NCBI GenBank assembly: GCA_905116865.2
Contig: CAJHNH020004890.1
Location: 636,001 to 700,000 of the forward strand
Direction: 5' to 3'
Source: Candidula unifasciata
Taxonomy: Eukaryota > Mollusca > Gastropoda > Stylommatophora > Geomitridae
DNA length: 64,000 bases
Each line of letters starts with the position of its first letter. The stretch's first letter is position 1. Under the pieces are notes generated by a model, which saw nothing but the letters and a program-made list of their open reading frames with translations, made no database searches and was not told the DNA's origin. Made by a program: the position numbers and the translations under genes. Shown here one piece after another: positions 22,968-33,864 of the stretch.

Positions 22968-24172
22968 TATGATAAACTGAACATCTGGACACTAGCGTAT
23001 GATAAACTGAACATCTGGACACTAACGTATGATATACTGAACATCTGGACACTAGCGTATGATAAACTGAACATCTGGACACTAGCGTATGATAAACTGA
23101 ACATCTGGACACTAGCGTATGATATACTGAACATCTGGACACTAGCGTATGATAAACTGAACATCTGGACACTAGCGTATGATAAACTGAACATCTGGAC
23201 ACTAGCGTATGATATACTGAACATCTGGACACTAGCGTATGATATACTGAACATCTGGACACTAGCGTATGATAAACTGAACATCTGGACACTAGCGTAT
23301 GATAAACTGAACAGTCAGGACACTAGCGTATGATATACTGAACAGTCAGGACACTAGCGTATGATATACTGAACAGTCAGGACACTAGCGTATGATATAC
23401 TGAACATCTGGACACTAGCGTATGATATACTGAACATCTGGACACTAGCGTATGATATACTGAACATCTGGACACTAGCGTATGATAAACTGAACATCTG
23501 GACACTAGCGTATGATAAACTGAACAGTCAGGACATTAGCGTATGATAAACTGAACAGTCAGGACACTAGCGTATGATATACTGAACATCTGGACACTAG
23601 CGTATGATAAACTGAACAGTCAGGACACTAGCGTATGATATACTGAACAGTCAGGACACTAGCGTATGATATACTGAACATCTGGACACTAGCGTATGAT
23701 ATACTGAACATCTGGACACTAGCGTATGATATACTGAACATCTGGACACTAGCGTATGATAAACTGAACATCTGGACACTAGCGTATGATAAACTGAACA
23801 GTCAGGACACTAGCGTATGATAAACTGAACAGTCAGGACACTAGCGTATGATATACTGAACATCTGGACACTAGCGTATGATAAACTGAACAGTCAGGAC
23901 ACTGGCGTATGATAAACTGAACATCTGGACACTAGCGTATGATAAACTGAACAGTCAGGACACTAGCGTATGATAAACTGAACATCTGGACACTAGCGTA
24001 TGATAAACTGAACATCTGGACACTAGCGTATGATATACTGAACATCTGGACACTAGCGTATGATATACTGAACATCTGGACACTAGCGTATGATATACTG
24101 AACAGTCAGGACACTAGCGTATGATATACTGAACATCTGGACACTAGCGTATGATATACTGAACAGTCAGGA
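22968..24172 (+). repeat. 30/31-bp satellite, about 40 copies
   Basis: The unit is 'gataaactgaacatctggac' plus 'actagcgtat'. Two sites vary: 'gataaactg' or 'gatatactg', and 'catctggac' (30-bp unit) or 'cagtcaggac' (31-bp unit). All four combinations occur. The left part (to about 23290) is purely 30-bp units, hence open frames on both strands such as 22860-23333. 31-bp units appear from 23310 on. It lies 4 kb beyond the Rab3 stop codon. Confidence 0.97.
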
Positions 24173-24602
24173 CCACACACACAAAATATTCTGTTTAAGA
24201 AGAATACTGTTGAATCAATATTAAGACTAACAGGGACATACATAACTATGGAGACTGAGGGAATGTGAGCGACAACTTTTGATCTTTTCTTTTCTCTAAG
24301 GCATCCCCTAGTGTGTTGGCAACCTGAAAAGGCAGATGGACTGACTGGTTCTGCATCATTTGGTGATGACTGGGGAATGACAAAACAGATGTGATCGATG
24401 TTGTTTATTAACACGCGAACAATGAGGAAGAGCATACAGATCCCAGTTTGGAGAGTATGTATATTTTCTATTTTCTAATGACTCTGTATCTCTGTCAAGG
24501 CAGATGAACATTGAGGTACAGCCTGGAGCAGCAAGGAATGAACATTTCACCAATGGCACCACAAGGCTGATTAATCAATGCAGAACAGGCGTCATCAATC
24601 GT

Positions 24603-24722
24603 TTTAAGCTTGTCGAGCTAGTGAGGTGGAGACTGGAGCTAGTGAGGTGGAGACTGGAGCTAGTGAGGTGGAGACTGAAGCTAGTGAGGTGGAGACTGGA
24701 GCTAGTGAAGTGGAGACTGGGG
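24603..24722 (+). repeat. 21-bp tandem repeat, about 5.5 copies
   Basis: The unit 'gctagtgaggtggagactgg' plus one base recurs with single substitutions (gaag for ggag; gaagtgg for gaggtgg). Confidence 0.9.
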
Positions 24723-25044
24723 CACCTACGGGTCTGTCCAGAATGCTGTGATGGTAGTCCTCACGAATTACTATAATTTCTAGCTCCATGTTTGTCTCTA
24801 ATTCTGATATATTTATTCTGAACTTGTTCCCAGTGATATCCAGTGACTGGTTACAGCCACTAAATGAGAAGATAGATTTTTAGGTAGACAGCATTATTTT
24901 CCTGTTCAAAAATATTTACCTGCATGAAAGTTTCCTCACAGACATATAGATTACATGACAATAATCATCTCAATGTAAAACCCAATGAGTCTTTCTTTCA
25001 CTGGATGAATCAATTCAATCTGTGTGCCATCTCCTCACTGGAGG

Positions 25045-25265
25045 TTAACTACAGTGAACCAACCAATCCACTGCTGTATTTTGGTACATCACAAACAAGC
25101 TAAGGCTCCAATCTCTATCATGATGTGACTCTAGTAGCACTCTCTGAAAGCCATCACAATGGTCTTTTTCTAACCCACCCACTCTCGGGTCTCGAACCCC
25201 AGTAAGGCGAGGTTTGATTCGTGAAATACTTTCCCAAGCATCAAAGCCATACCATTTGATGATAT
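25045..25265 (-). mobile_element. tRNA-derived SINE, family F
   Basis: On the minus strand the head reads 'tatggctttgatgcttggga' (A-box-like) and about 45 bases later 'ggggttcgagacccgag' (B box GGTTCGAGACC). A 150-bp body follows to the left. The paired boxes at tRNA-like spacing support a polymerase III-derived SINE. A real tRNA is unlikely: no stable cloverleaf with matching acceptor stem could be drawn. Confidence 0.6.
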
Positions 25266-25419
25266 ATCCCAATTAAAAACCGAAAAGGTTGAATAGGATT
25301 TTTTTCACAGGAACATTACTACTACTCTTCCTTCCATCTTTATTTTGCAGCAAGTTGGTTCTGAACAGTCAAACTTGATCTCAACATTTCCATCCTGCAT
25401 AAAGCTGTTCTGAGCTTTC

Positions 25420-25830
25420 ACACCTCTATTGCTCAAACATCTAAGAACTTCTTTTTCACTTCCTGTTCTACTGCTTCGGGGGTCGAGGAAGATACGAGGT
25501 TTGCTTCTTGATCTTCTGCTGCCTCCACCGAAGACACATCGTGCTACCGTAGTTTTCCTGATGTTATCTTTCTATCTTGTTCTTGGTCTACTTTGTGCTC
25601 TACATCCTTCTCCTCTTTTGGTCTATGCCATGCATGCTATGGTGTCACATGGCATTCTCTCTAAGTGTGTAAACCATTTGACTTGCTGTCTTTGTATGTA
25701 ATTTAGAACTGCTTCTGTGCCGACCTTTTCTCTTATTACCTCATTTCTGATTTTATCTCCACTGGTTACTCCTGCAGCCCATCTCATGCACCTCACTTCC
25801 ATAGTTACTAAATTTCTGTTCTAATATCCA
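25420..25830 (-). mobile_element. LINE remnant, reverse-transcriptase C-terminal region
   Basis: The minus strand reads VRCMRWAAGVTSGDKIRNEV, then 'GTEAVLNYIQRQQVKWFTHL', 'CMA' and, after a stop, 'KRGEGCRAQSRPRTR'. This is the connection/thumb signature also seen at 1640-1805, here better preserved but with at least two stops. Confidence 0.75.
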
Positions 25831-25834
25831 AGAA

Positions 25835-27510
25835 CACCACATGAAAGCACAGAAGTCATACCAATCATAACAATCAATGACTTTGGTTTTGATGACCATT
25901 TCTACGGTTCACATATCCAAGAACACAACATGAAAATTACACAATAAACAGCACTCAAGTTAATCAACTAAAATGATTAATTTTACTGCTTAAATCTACA
26001 AGAACAACCATGCAAAAATACAGATGTCACCCAAAAATACTAGCTTCATTAATTAAGACGGTCACTTCAATGCATAAATAACTGTTCACATGCTAACAAC
26101 TATCAATCACTCAACGAGGTCACAAAAAGTACTTCTTCATAGCAGCACAGGTTTAAAAAGTCCAGGGAATCATTGTTTAGTAAACTATTAAGGTTATAAC
26201 ATTTATTCACAATGAAGTATCTTTCAATTGCAAACAGAGCTGAGTTGAGTGGAACTAAGTTGGGTCCAGAACTGACTGACGTCACAGCATTTGAGACATT
26301 CCTATATGCGCTCCATCCTCATCGTCAGCAGTCTGCGAAGAAGATGACATCAAGCTCCAGACATGCTCCGTAGCTCCGGCAATAATTCAAATGTAAAATT
26401 TGAGCAGTCAATGTATCCAGCTCATGAAGTCTGATACCAAGTCAGACAAACATATGAATCTGTCACTCTGTTCTGCATGAACACAACGACATGGAAAATA
26501 AACAAACACACATGCATATAATGACTCCAATTAATGGCTGACATTAACCATGGATATTAATTCCACTACAATATTTATGATTTTATATTCAATTACAATT
26601 AGAAAGAAACTGATGTTTCCTCAAACAAACTAATCCAATAAGAGGAGAATGTTTTATGAAATCACTGAATAATTTCCCAGTTTCTGCAACAGAAGACATC
26701 TATGCTTCTACAATTCATGTTTACTGGTTGCAGGGGATACATAGAAGTAAAAGACAACAGAAAATGTAGACACTTGAAACCAGCATTCACTTAACACAAC
26801 TTGATTAAAGTATCTGCAGATCAGATCAACTGTATACTGCACCTATTTACTCCTCATATATATAAACCTATTTATCTAGACAAATGATTGTGCAGTAGTT
26901 CTCTATTTGCACTGAAATTGCTTCAGACACTGTATCATGTACGTATATGCTGGAGTCTTCAAGCACAGTGAAAACATGTGGTCAAAGATGTGGGAGTTGA
27001 GGGTTCAAATATGTGTTTTTATATGTATGTAGGTCAAGGTTGCAGGAGTTAAGGCTTGTGGTCAAAGATATGAGAGTTTAGGTGTTCAGATATGTCTATT
27101 TATAGGTATGTGGTCAACGATTTCAGAGTTTCCCTATGTGATCAAAGATGTAGTTGTTTAGGTCTATGGTTTTGGAATGTAAATGCAGTCAAACATGTAG
27201 CTTCTTCAGTTAGGTGTGTGGTACATGGCAAGATGTAACAGATCTATCACTGACTAAGTATGCTTACCATAATAACACAGCTTCCCTGTTTATGTGTTCA
27301 CACCATGGTCAGATTGTGCCAGTGTCTAGTTATGCTGATAACATTTTAAGTAAGTCAGCAGAAAGACACAACTGTTTAGCTATTTTCAATATGCTGTATG
27401 GTGTAAATAATTTATTTTCCATTTCACTGAAAAATGCTGTAGTTGGGGAAGAACCCTTTACTGCAGTCAGTTATTTTGTTTTTATGCTTTAAAAAAAAAA
27501 AGGGCTGTAT
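25835..27510. other. AT-rich DNA downstream of Rab3, no gene seen
   Basis: No coding exon or mobile element is supported. At 26960-27200 'gtcaaagatgtgggagtt' type motifs recur loosely. If Rab3 uses a distal poly(A) site, this interval would be 3' UTR. Confidence 0.35.
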
Positions 27511-27512
27511 AA

Positions 27513-27518
27513 TTTATT
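27513..27518 (-). terminator. Candidate proximal Rab3 poly(A) signal (AATAAA on the minus strand)
   Basis: A minus-strand AATAAA lies about 580 bases after the Rab3 stop codon. On that strand a run of about 11 T follows within 30 bases, as expected for a downstream element. Several other AATAAA hexamers (for example 27411-27416) occur in this AT-rich region, so the choice is uncertain. Confidence 0.35.
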
Positions 27519-28100
27519 TTAAGATAGTAAATAGTAAAATACTTGTGGTTTTACAGTAAAAGAGAAGATTGAAGAGTAAAAGTTATATTGGTATAGAAAA
27601 ATTTGCTTCTAATAAATGAAAAAATAAAATGGTTATATGTATTTTCCTAACCTGAGAAAATATAATTATACAGTTTTATAGCAAAGATTAGCTTGTAGAA
27701 TAAAAGATAAACACTGTAGAATAAGGGATATATGGTAAAATGTCATGTTGTATAGTAAAGATCATTTCAGTATAGTGAAACATAAGATCATATTGTAAAA
27801 AAAAAACACTGTCAAATAAATGATAATGTTTTCTAGCAAAAAGAAAATGCTATTTAGTAGAAGTAGGCCAGATTATACAATCAAATATAAGGTTACAGAC
27901 TACAAGATTATATACGTACAATGAAACAAACAAGACTGTATGTTTTCAACTAAAACATAATGTATGATTTTACAGAAAAAAGATATGACCATTAAAAACA
28001 AAAACAGAAAAGAAATGTGGTTGTATAATTCTCCTGGCACAGTAAAATCAACCCTCCTAGGACAGTCAGTCAAACAGGTGGTTACACGAGGGGCAAGCAA

Positions 28101-28291
28101 TCAACAAGAACAGTTGCTGCTGTTCATGTTCGGGTTTTCTGTGAGTCGTGTTGATTTAGCTGTGCTGTTCACCAGTGTGGGATCTGCGTCCAGGCTCTCG
28201 GACATCTTGTCACAAATGATGTCCACCAGACGCTCAAATACAGCTTTGACATTGATGTTCTCTTTAGCAGATGTCTCAAAGAACTCTAGGC
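28101..28291 (-). CDS. Rab3: Rab3 GTPase, terminal coding exon
   Basis: The exon starts after acceptor tgtttcag. Joined to the previous exon it reads [20 protein letters not shown] then [20 protein letters not shown], a variable Ser/Asn-rich stretch, and ends NSSNCSC and TGA. 'ETSAK' is the G5 base-recognition motif of Ras-like GTPases. '[24 protein letters not shown]' is specific to Rab3. The terminal C-x-C is the double geranylgeranylation signal that anchors Rab3 to synaptic and secretory vesicles. The split Gly codon (g + gc) confirms the splice. Rab3 cycles on vesicles, binds effectors such as RIM and rabphilin, and tunes regulated exocytosis. Confidence 0.95.
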
Positions 28292-28334
28292 CTGAAACAG
28301 AAAGCTAGGCTTAGATCAACAGCGTAGGAAAACG

Positions 28335-28525
28335 TGCATGTGTGTGCAGACTGCTGATTCCTCACCTCTCAGGCAAATGCATTCTGACTTTTAAAAAAAA
28401 AACATCTCGAATTAGTTAACTCTTACGACATACTTGTTATGGGGCAGTGGGACTATCCCCCACTCCCTCTTTTCCCCCCATAATCCACCAGCAAAGGCAG
28501 ATCTACAAACACTTGGAACCTCCAA
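28335..28525 (-). mobile_element. Dispersed repeat family A copy in Rab3 intron
   Basis: The + strand shows 'tgtgcagactgctgattcct', 'cacctctcaggcaaatgcat', 'aactcttacgacatacttgt' and 'ggggcagtgggactatcccc', in the order of the reversed copy at 40385-40590. It sits about 45 bases inside the intron from the terminal Rab3 exon, in the gene's own orientation. Confidence 0.7.
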
Positions 28526-28779
28526 CTTCTGGTTTGGAGAGGGTCAATCAAAGACATGAGTGAAGGCTGGTATTATCTCAGCAACAGAGATTATCAAGGG
28601 TTTGTAATGTTGAAGAAGAAAGAGAATAACAAACATTGAGGTCAATTAAGATGTCCACTTGAGCACGCTCTATGAACATAATCTAGATGTGAACAATACT
28701 GTGATATATGGCACAGTATGGAGGTCTACTGTAACGCGAGAGTGGAAAGAGTATAAATGTCTTCATTAACTGTCCATAT

Positions 28780-29045
28780 TAATGGAGCAGTGTACACACT
28801 ATAGATGTACACATAAATGAGACAGTGTATTTGGTAGAGATGTCTTTATTAATGAGACAGTGTACACAGCACAAATGTCTATATTAATAAGACAGCGTAA
28901 ACACTTTAAATGTCTGTCACAACATATTTGTCTTAATAAGACAGTGTACATGGTACAGATGTCTACATTGTTCAGAAAATTGACATGGTAAATATGTCTA
29001 CATAAAATAGAAAATATAGATTCCAAAATTAATGAGACAGCGGAT
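28780..29045 (+). repeat. Degenerate repeat around 'aatgagacagtgtacac'
   Basis: 'aatgagacagtgtacac' followed by 'atagatgtct' recurs at irregular spacing of about 50-60 bp, five or six times. Confidence 0.55.
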
Positions 29046-29049
29046 GTGG

Positions 29050-29620
29050 AATAGATGTCTGCGACAGTAGTAACACTAAAGATATGTACGCTGTTTAGAT
29101 AGTGGTAACACTAAAGATTTGTTTACTATTGAGATAGTGGCAATACTAAAGATATGTACGCTGTTGAGATAGTGGTAACACTAGAGATAATGGTAACACT
29201 AAAGATATGTACACTGTTGAGATAATGGCAACACTATAGTTATGTACACTGTTCAGACAGTGGCAACACTAAAGATATGTACACTGTTGAGATAGTGGCA
29301 ACAGTATAGATATGTTAACTGTTGAGATAGTGACAACACTAAAGATATGTACACTGTTGAGATTGTGGCAACACTAAAGATATGTACACTGTTGAGATAG
29401 TGCCAACACTAAAGATGTGTACACTGTTGAGATAGTGCCAACACTAAAGATATGTACACTGTTGAGATAGTGGCAACACTATAGATATGTACACTGTTGA
29501 GATAGTGGCAACACTTAAGATATGTACACTGTTGATATAGTGGCAACAATAAAGTTATGTACACTGTTTAGATAGTGGCAACACTATAGATATGTACACT
29601 TTTGAGATAGTGGCAACATG
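29050..29620 (+). repeat. 35-bp tandem repeat in Rab3 intron, about 16 copies
   Basis: The unit 'gagatagtggcaacactaaa' plus 'gatatgtacactgtt' recurs with substitutions at most positions. The array ends 15 bases before the donor of the middle Rab3 exon (29634), so it abuts a working splice site. Confidence 0.9.
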
Positions 29621-29634
29621 CTGTTAAGACATAC

Positions 29635-29759
29635 CTAGTTGTTCTGCAAGTTGCTTGCCTCTCTCTGTAGACACCACACGCTCATCCTCTAGGTCACATT
29701 TGTTGCCTACTAGTACCACCTGAGCATTATCCCATGAATAGGTCTTGATCTGTGTACAC
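29635..29759 (-). CDS. Rab3: Rab3 GTPase, middle coding exon
   Basis: The exon begins after acceptor acctgcag and ends at a GTATGT donor. With split codons it reads [20 protein letters not shown], then [20 protein letters not shown] and QLG. 'VGNKCD' is the G4 guanine-specificity motif (NKxD). '[13 protein letters not shown]' is a Rab3 signature. Length and phase (1 + 41 codons + 1) fit the flanking exons exactly. A pure coding shadow extends past both ends but is excluded by the splice sites. Confidence 0.95.
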
Positions 29760-29929
29760 CTGCAGGTCAGTAACAAACACAGCAGGGGTCAGTAAGCACA
29801 CAACAGCTGGACTCTGACAGCAGCTACACAACTGGACAAGACAACAACATAAAAACAATATTTTATTTGATTCTAATGTATGATCTTCTTCTGCTGCCTG
29901 GGTGGTCTCTGTGATGAAGTGATCAAGCT

Positions 29930-30245
29930 GTGTGCTTTGTGCTCGCAAGCTTGTAGCTTCGTTTCATGGACCTGTCTTTCAGTTTAAGAGTGCAGTTTTA
30001 TGGAAATCCCTGGGGGTGACCACTGAAGCTATGGATTTGGTGCTTTGTGTGATGCTGACGGCTAGCTGTTCTACAGAGGGAGATCAAGTCATAGGGGATA
30101 AAACCCTAGAGCAAAGTGGATCCTCTCGACTTTTAACTTCTGCTGCCTTTCACCTCCCAATGGAAAATTATACCTTTAGTCAATTAGGCCTTGAATCGAG
30201 ATATACCATGTCTTTTGTAAGATTTGTCAATGTTTGGATTGTTCA
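29930..30245 (+). mobile_element. SINE-like repeat, family E
   Basis: Contains blocks shared with 34640-34800: 'actgaagctatggatttggt', 'gctttgtg', 'aggggataaaaccctag' and 'cctctcgacttttaac'. The matches are diverged. A 106-codon open frame over it is not supported as a gene. Confidence 0.45.
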
Positions 30246-30254
30246 GGACTGAAT

Positions 30255-30580
30255 TTTGCAGCTTCCCCATGTGTTTTCTGGGGTATACATTTTTTCTGTG
30301 GGGGGGGGGGGGGGGGGGGGGGGGAGGAAATAGACCAGCTGCCCCTTAACAAGCATGTTGCCCAATCTGACTAATTAGGGATGTTTCCTTCAAAGTCAAA
30401 GTGTGTTTGTCTGAGAGGCAAGAACCAACAGTCTGCATACAAATAAGCCAGATCTGTGAAACAGATGTGCATACACGACAAAAGTTCTGGAAGAGGACCA
30501 AAGTCCAGAAGGGGATGAATAATCAGAACTTTTTTGCTGCAGTTTACAGCCAGTCAACTGCAAGGAGAAGGTGAATTTTG
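30255..30580 (+). mobile_element. Dispersed repeat family A copy with expanded G-run
   Basis: The head keeps 'ggggtatacat' and a run of about 25 G at 30300-30324, then 'gaggaaatagaccagctgcc', 'ccttaacaagcatgt', 'ctgagaggcaagaaccaaca' and 'cagtttacagccagtc'. The G-run sits where other copies have 'ggtggggtggcgagggg'. Confidence 0.7.
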
Positions 30581-30644
30581 CAGCTGAAGTTTTCTACACT
30601 GTAAAGTAGCCAGTCTCACCACAACCCTCCTTGGTCACCTCTGA

Positions 30645-30950
30645 GACATGCATGGTGAGATATAGTGCTATAATTCTTTTGCTTTCCTTATGGGTGGTAG
30701 CAGCAGTAGTGCTGCTGTTAGACGCAGGCCTGATGACATGTAGCTCTTGAGTTTGAATCTTCACTAAAGAAGAGATTTTATTTTAATTTTAATTGGCATC
30801 CAGCCAACTGGTAACAGGTAAAGTCCTAAGAGTAAAGGTTATACTGACGACATCACCTACTGAGTGCCAACTGGTCCATAAATATTTTGGTCTAGCACCA
30901 TATGCCTAATGATGTTATAAGTGTGGTGACTTTTTCCCTTGTAGAGGTCT
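30645..30950 (+). mobile_element. SINE family B copy
   Basis: A B-box-like 'gagtttgaatcttc' is at 30747. Body blocks 'actgacgacatcacctactg', 'ccataaatattttggtctag' and 'caccatatgcctaatg' match family B at 43650-43720. Confidence 0.6.
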
Positions 30951-31104
30951 GATAACACACAGGAACATACCATGCATCAAAAGCAAGTGTTGTGCTGCTG
31001 GTGCAAAGTACATGAAAGATTTGTTCTGTAACTGATCACCTTGATGGTTCACCCTGATAACTGCAGGGGTGCTCTAGTCACTAAGCCCTAATATGTTATA
31101 TAAT

Positions 31105-33860
31105 GTTCCCAGTGTGGGTTCCTGGACCCCCTGCTGGGGTGGGGAAGGGAAGGGAGGGAGAGAACAGATTCATTGCCTTCCTGGACCCCCTGCTGGGGGT
31201 GGGGAAGGGAAGGGAGGGAGAGAACAGATTCATTGCCTTCCTGGACCCCCTGCTGGGGGTGGGGAAGGGAAGGGAGGGAGAGAACAGATTCATTGCCTTC
31301 CTGGACCCCCTGCTGGGGGTGGGGAAGGGAAGGGAGGGAGAGAACAGATTCATTGCCTTCCTGGACCCCCTGCTGGGGGTGGGGAGGGGGAGGGAGGGAG
31401 AGAACAGATTCATTGCCTTCCTGGACCCCCTGCTGGGGGTGGGGAAGGGAAAGGAGGGAGAGAACAGATTCATTGCCTTCCTGGACCCCCTGCTGGGGGT
31501 GGGGAGGGGGAGGGAGGGAGAGAACAGATTCATTGCCTTCCTGGACCCCCTGCTGGGGGTGGGGAAGGGAAGGGAGGGAGAGAGAACAGATTCATTGCCT
31601 TCCTGGACCCCCTGCTGGGGGTGGGGAAGGGAAGGGAGGGAGAGAACAGATTCATTGCCTTCCTGGACCCCCTGCTGGGGGGGGTGGGGTGGGGGAGGGA
31701 GGGAGAGAACAGATTCATTGCCTTCCTGGACCCCCTGCTGGGGGTGGGGAAGGGAAGGGAGGGAGAGAACAGATTCATTGCCTTCCTGGACCCCCTGCTG
31801 GGGGTGGGGAGGGGGAGGGAGGGAGAGAACAGATTCATTGCCTTCCTGGACCCCCTGCTGGGGGTGGGGAAGGGAAGGGAGGGAGAGAACAGATTCATTG
31901 CCTTCCTGGACCCCCTGCTGGGGGTGGGGAGGGGGAGGGAGGGAGAGAACAGATTCATTGCCTTCCTGGACCCCCTGCTGGGGTGGGGAAGGGAAGGGAG
32001 GGAGAGAACAGATTCATTGCCTTCCTGGACCCCCTGCTGGGGGTGGGGAGGGGGAGGGAGGGAGAGAACAGATTCATTGCCTTCCTGGACCCCCTGCTGG
32101 GGGTGGGGAAGGGAAGGGAGGGAGAGAACAGATTCATTGCCTTCCTGGACCCCCTGCTGGGGGTGGGGAGGGGGAGGGAGGGAGAGAACAGATTCATTGC
32201 CTTCCTGGACCCCCTGCTGGGGGTGGGGAAGGGAAGGGAGGGAGAGAACAGATTCATTGCCTTCCTGGACCCCCTGCTGGGGGTGGGGAGGGGGAGGGAG
32301 GGAGAGAACAGATTCATTGCCTTCCTGGACCCCCTGCTGGGGTGGGGAGGGGGAGGGAGGGAGAGAACAGATTCATTGCCTTCCTGGACCCCCTGCTGGG
32401 GGTGGGGAGGGGGAGGGAGGGAGAGAACAGATTCATTGCCTTCCTGGACCCCCTGCTGGGGTGGGGAGGGGGAGGGAGGGAGAGAACAGATTCATTGCCT
32501 TCCTGGACCCCCTGCTGGGGTGGGGAGGGGGAGGGAGGGAGAGAACAGATTCATTGCCTTCCTGGACCCTCTGCTGGGGTGGGGAGGGGGAGGGAGGGAG
32601 AGAACAGATTCATTGCCTTCCTGGACCCCCTGCTGGGGTGGGGAGGGGAGGGAGGGAGGGAGAGAACAGATTCATTGCCTTCCTGGACCCCCTGCTGGGG
32701 GTGGGGAGGGGAGGGAGGGAGAGAACAGATTCATTGCCTTCCTGGACCCCCTGCTGGGGTGGGGAGGGGGAGGGAGGGAGAGAACAGATTCATTGCCTTC
32801 CTGGACCCCCTGCTGGGGTGGGGAGGGGGAGGGAGGGAGAGAACAGATTCATTGCCTTCCTGGACCCCCTGCTGGGGGTGGGGAGGGGGAGGGAGGGAGA
32901 GAACAGATTCATTGCCTTCCTGGACCCCCTGCTGGGGTGGGGAGGGGGAGGGAGGGAGAGAACAGATTCATTGCCTTCCTGGACCCCCTGCTGGGGTGGG
33001 GAGGGGGAGGGAGGGAGAGAACAGATTCATTGCCTTCCTGGACCCCCTGCTGGGGTGGGGAAGGGAAGGGAGGGAGAGAACAGATTCATTGCCTTCCTGG
33101 ACCCCCTGCTGGGGTGGGGAGGGGGAGGGAGGGAGAGAACAGATTCATTGCCTTCCTGGACCCCCTGCTGGGGTGGGGAGGGGGAGGGAGGGAAAGAACA
33201 GATTCATTGCCTTCCTGGACCCCCTGCTGGGGGTGGGGAGGGGGAGGGAGGGAGAGAACAGATTCATTGCCTTCCTGGACCCCCTGCTGGGGTGGGGAGG
33301 GGGAGGGAGGGGAGAGAACAGATTCATTGCCTTCCTGGACCCCCTGCTGGGCTGGGGAGGGGGAGGGAGGGAGAGAACAGATTCATTGCCTTCCTGGACC
33401 CCCTGCTGGGGTGGGGAGGGGGAGGGAGGGAGAGAACAGATTCATTGCCTTCCTGGACCCTCTGCTGGGGTGGGGAGGGGGAGGGAGGGAGAGAACAGAT
33501 TCATTGCCTTCCTGGACCCTCTGCTGGGGTGGGGAGGGGGAGGGAGGGAGAGAACAGATTCATTGCCTTCCTGGACCCCCTGCTGGGGTGGGGAGGGGGA
33601 GGGAGGGAGAGAACAGATTCATTGCCTTCCTAACAAACATGTAAAAATTTAATTAGGAGTCTCTTTTTGAAAAACTGTAGTGCATCTGCCTGAGAGGCGA
33701 GTAACCAACAGTCTTGCTACAAATAAGCCATAAGTGTCAAACAGATATGCATGCAAAACTTAGGTTCTGGAACAAGACTTCAGTAAAGAAGTGGACCAAC
33801 AGCCAGAGCTTTCCAACTGGAGTTTACAGCCGGTGAACACACAGAAGAAGCAAAGTTATA
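31105..33860 (+). mobile_element. Dispersed repeat family A copy, internally expanded
   Basis: The left end 'gtgtgggttcctggacccc' and the right part from 33631 ('aacaaacatgtaaaaattta', 'ctgcctgagaggcgagtaac', 'ggagtttacagccggtgaac') are the two sides of a family A element. In the reversed copy at 40385-40590 these sides are separated by only about 40 bases. Here they are split by the 2.5-kb minisatellite listed next. The element lies in the Rab3 intron between the DTAGQE exon and the NKCD exon. Confidence 0.7.
31115..33630 (+). repeat. G-rich minisatellite, 58-62-bp unit, about 42 copies
   Basis: The unit reads 'cctggaccccctgctggggg', then 'tggggaagggaagggaggga' or 'tggggagggggagggaggga', and 'gagaacagattcattgcctt'. 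Left units are mostly 60 bp with 'aagggaa'; units from about 31380 to 32290 alternate two types; units from 32330 are mostly 59 bp with 'agggggag'. Each unit has four or more G-runs on the + strand, so G-quadruplexes are likely. Rab3 runs on the minus strand, so the transcript is C-rich. Because stops are absent from the unit, all three + frames stay open for over 820 codons; these are not genes. Confidence 0.97.
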
Positions 33861-33864
33861 TAAC

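Noticed and set aside
22860..23333. 157-codon frame with a repeated DKLNIWTLAY peptide
   Set aside because: Translated 30-bp satellite; both strands are open because the period is a multiple of three.
22968..24172. CRISPR array, given near-identical 30-bp units
   Set aside because: Units are head-to-tail with no unique spacers, and the genome is eukaryotic.
26285..26400. Minus-strand 33-codon stretch ending EDGAHIGMSQML as a terminal exon
   Set aside because: It has natural-looking composition, but there is no acceptor, no family match and no neighbouring exons.
27214..27492. 92-codon + strand frame near the Rab3 3' end
   Set aside because: AT-rich chance frame, no motif, no splice or promoter context.
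31093..33652. Open frames of 846, 849 and 823 codons as a glycine-rich protein gene
   Set aside because: They are translations of one non-coding G-rich minisatellite in all three frames, with no unique flanking coding sequence.
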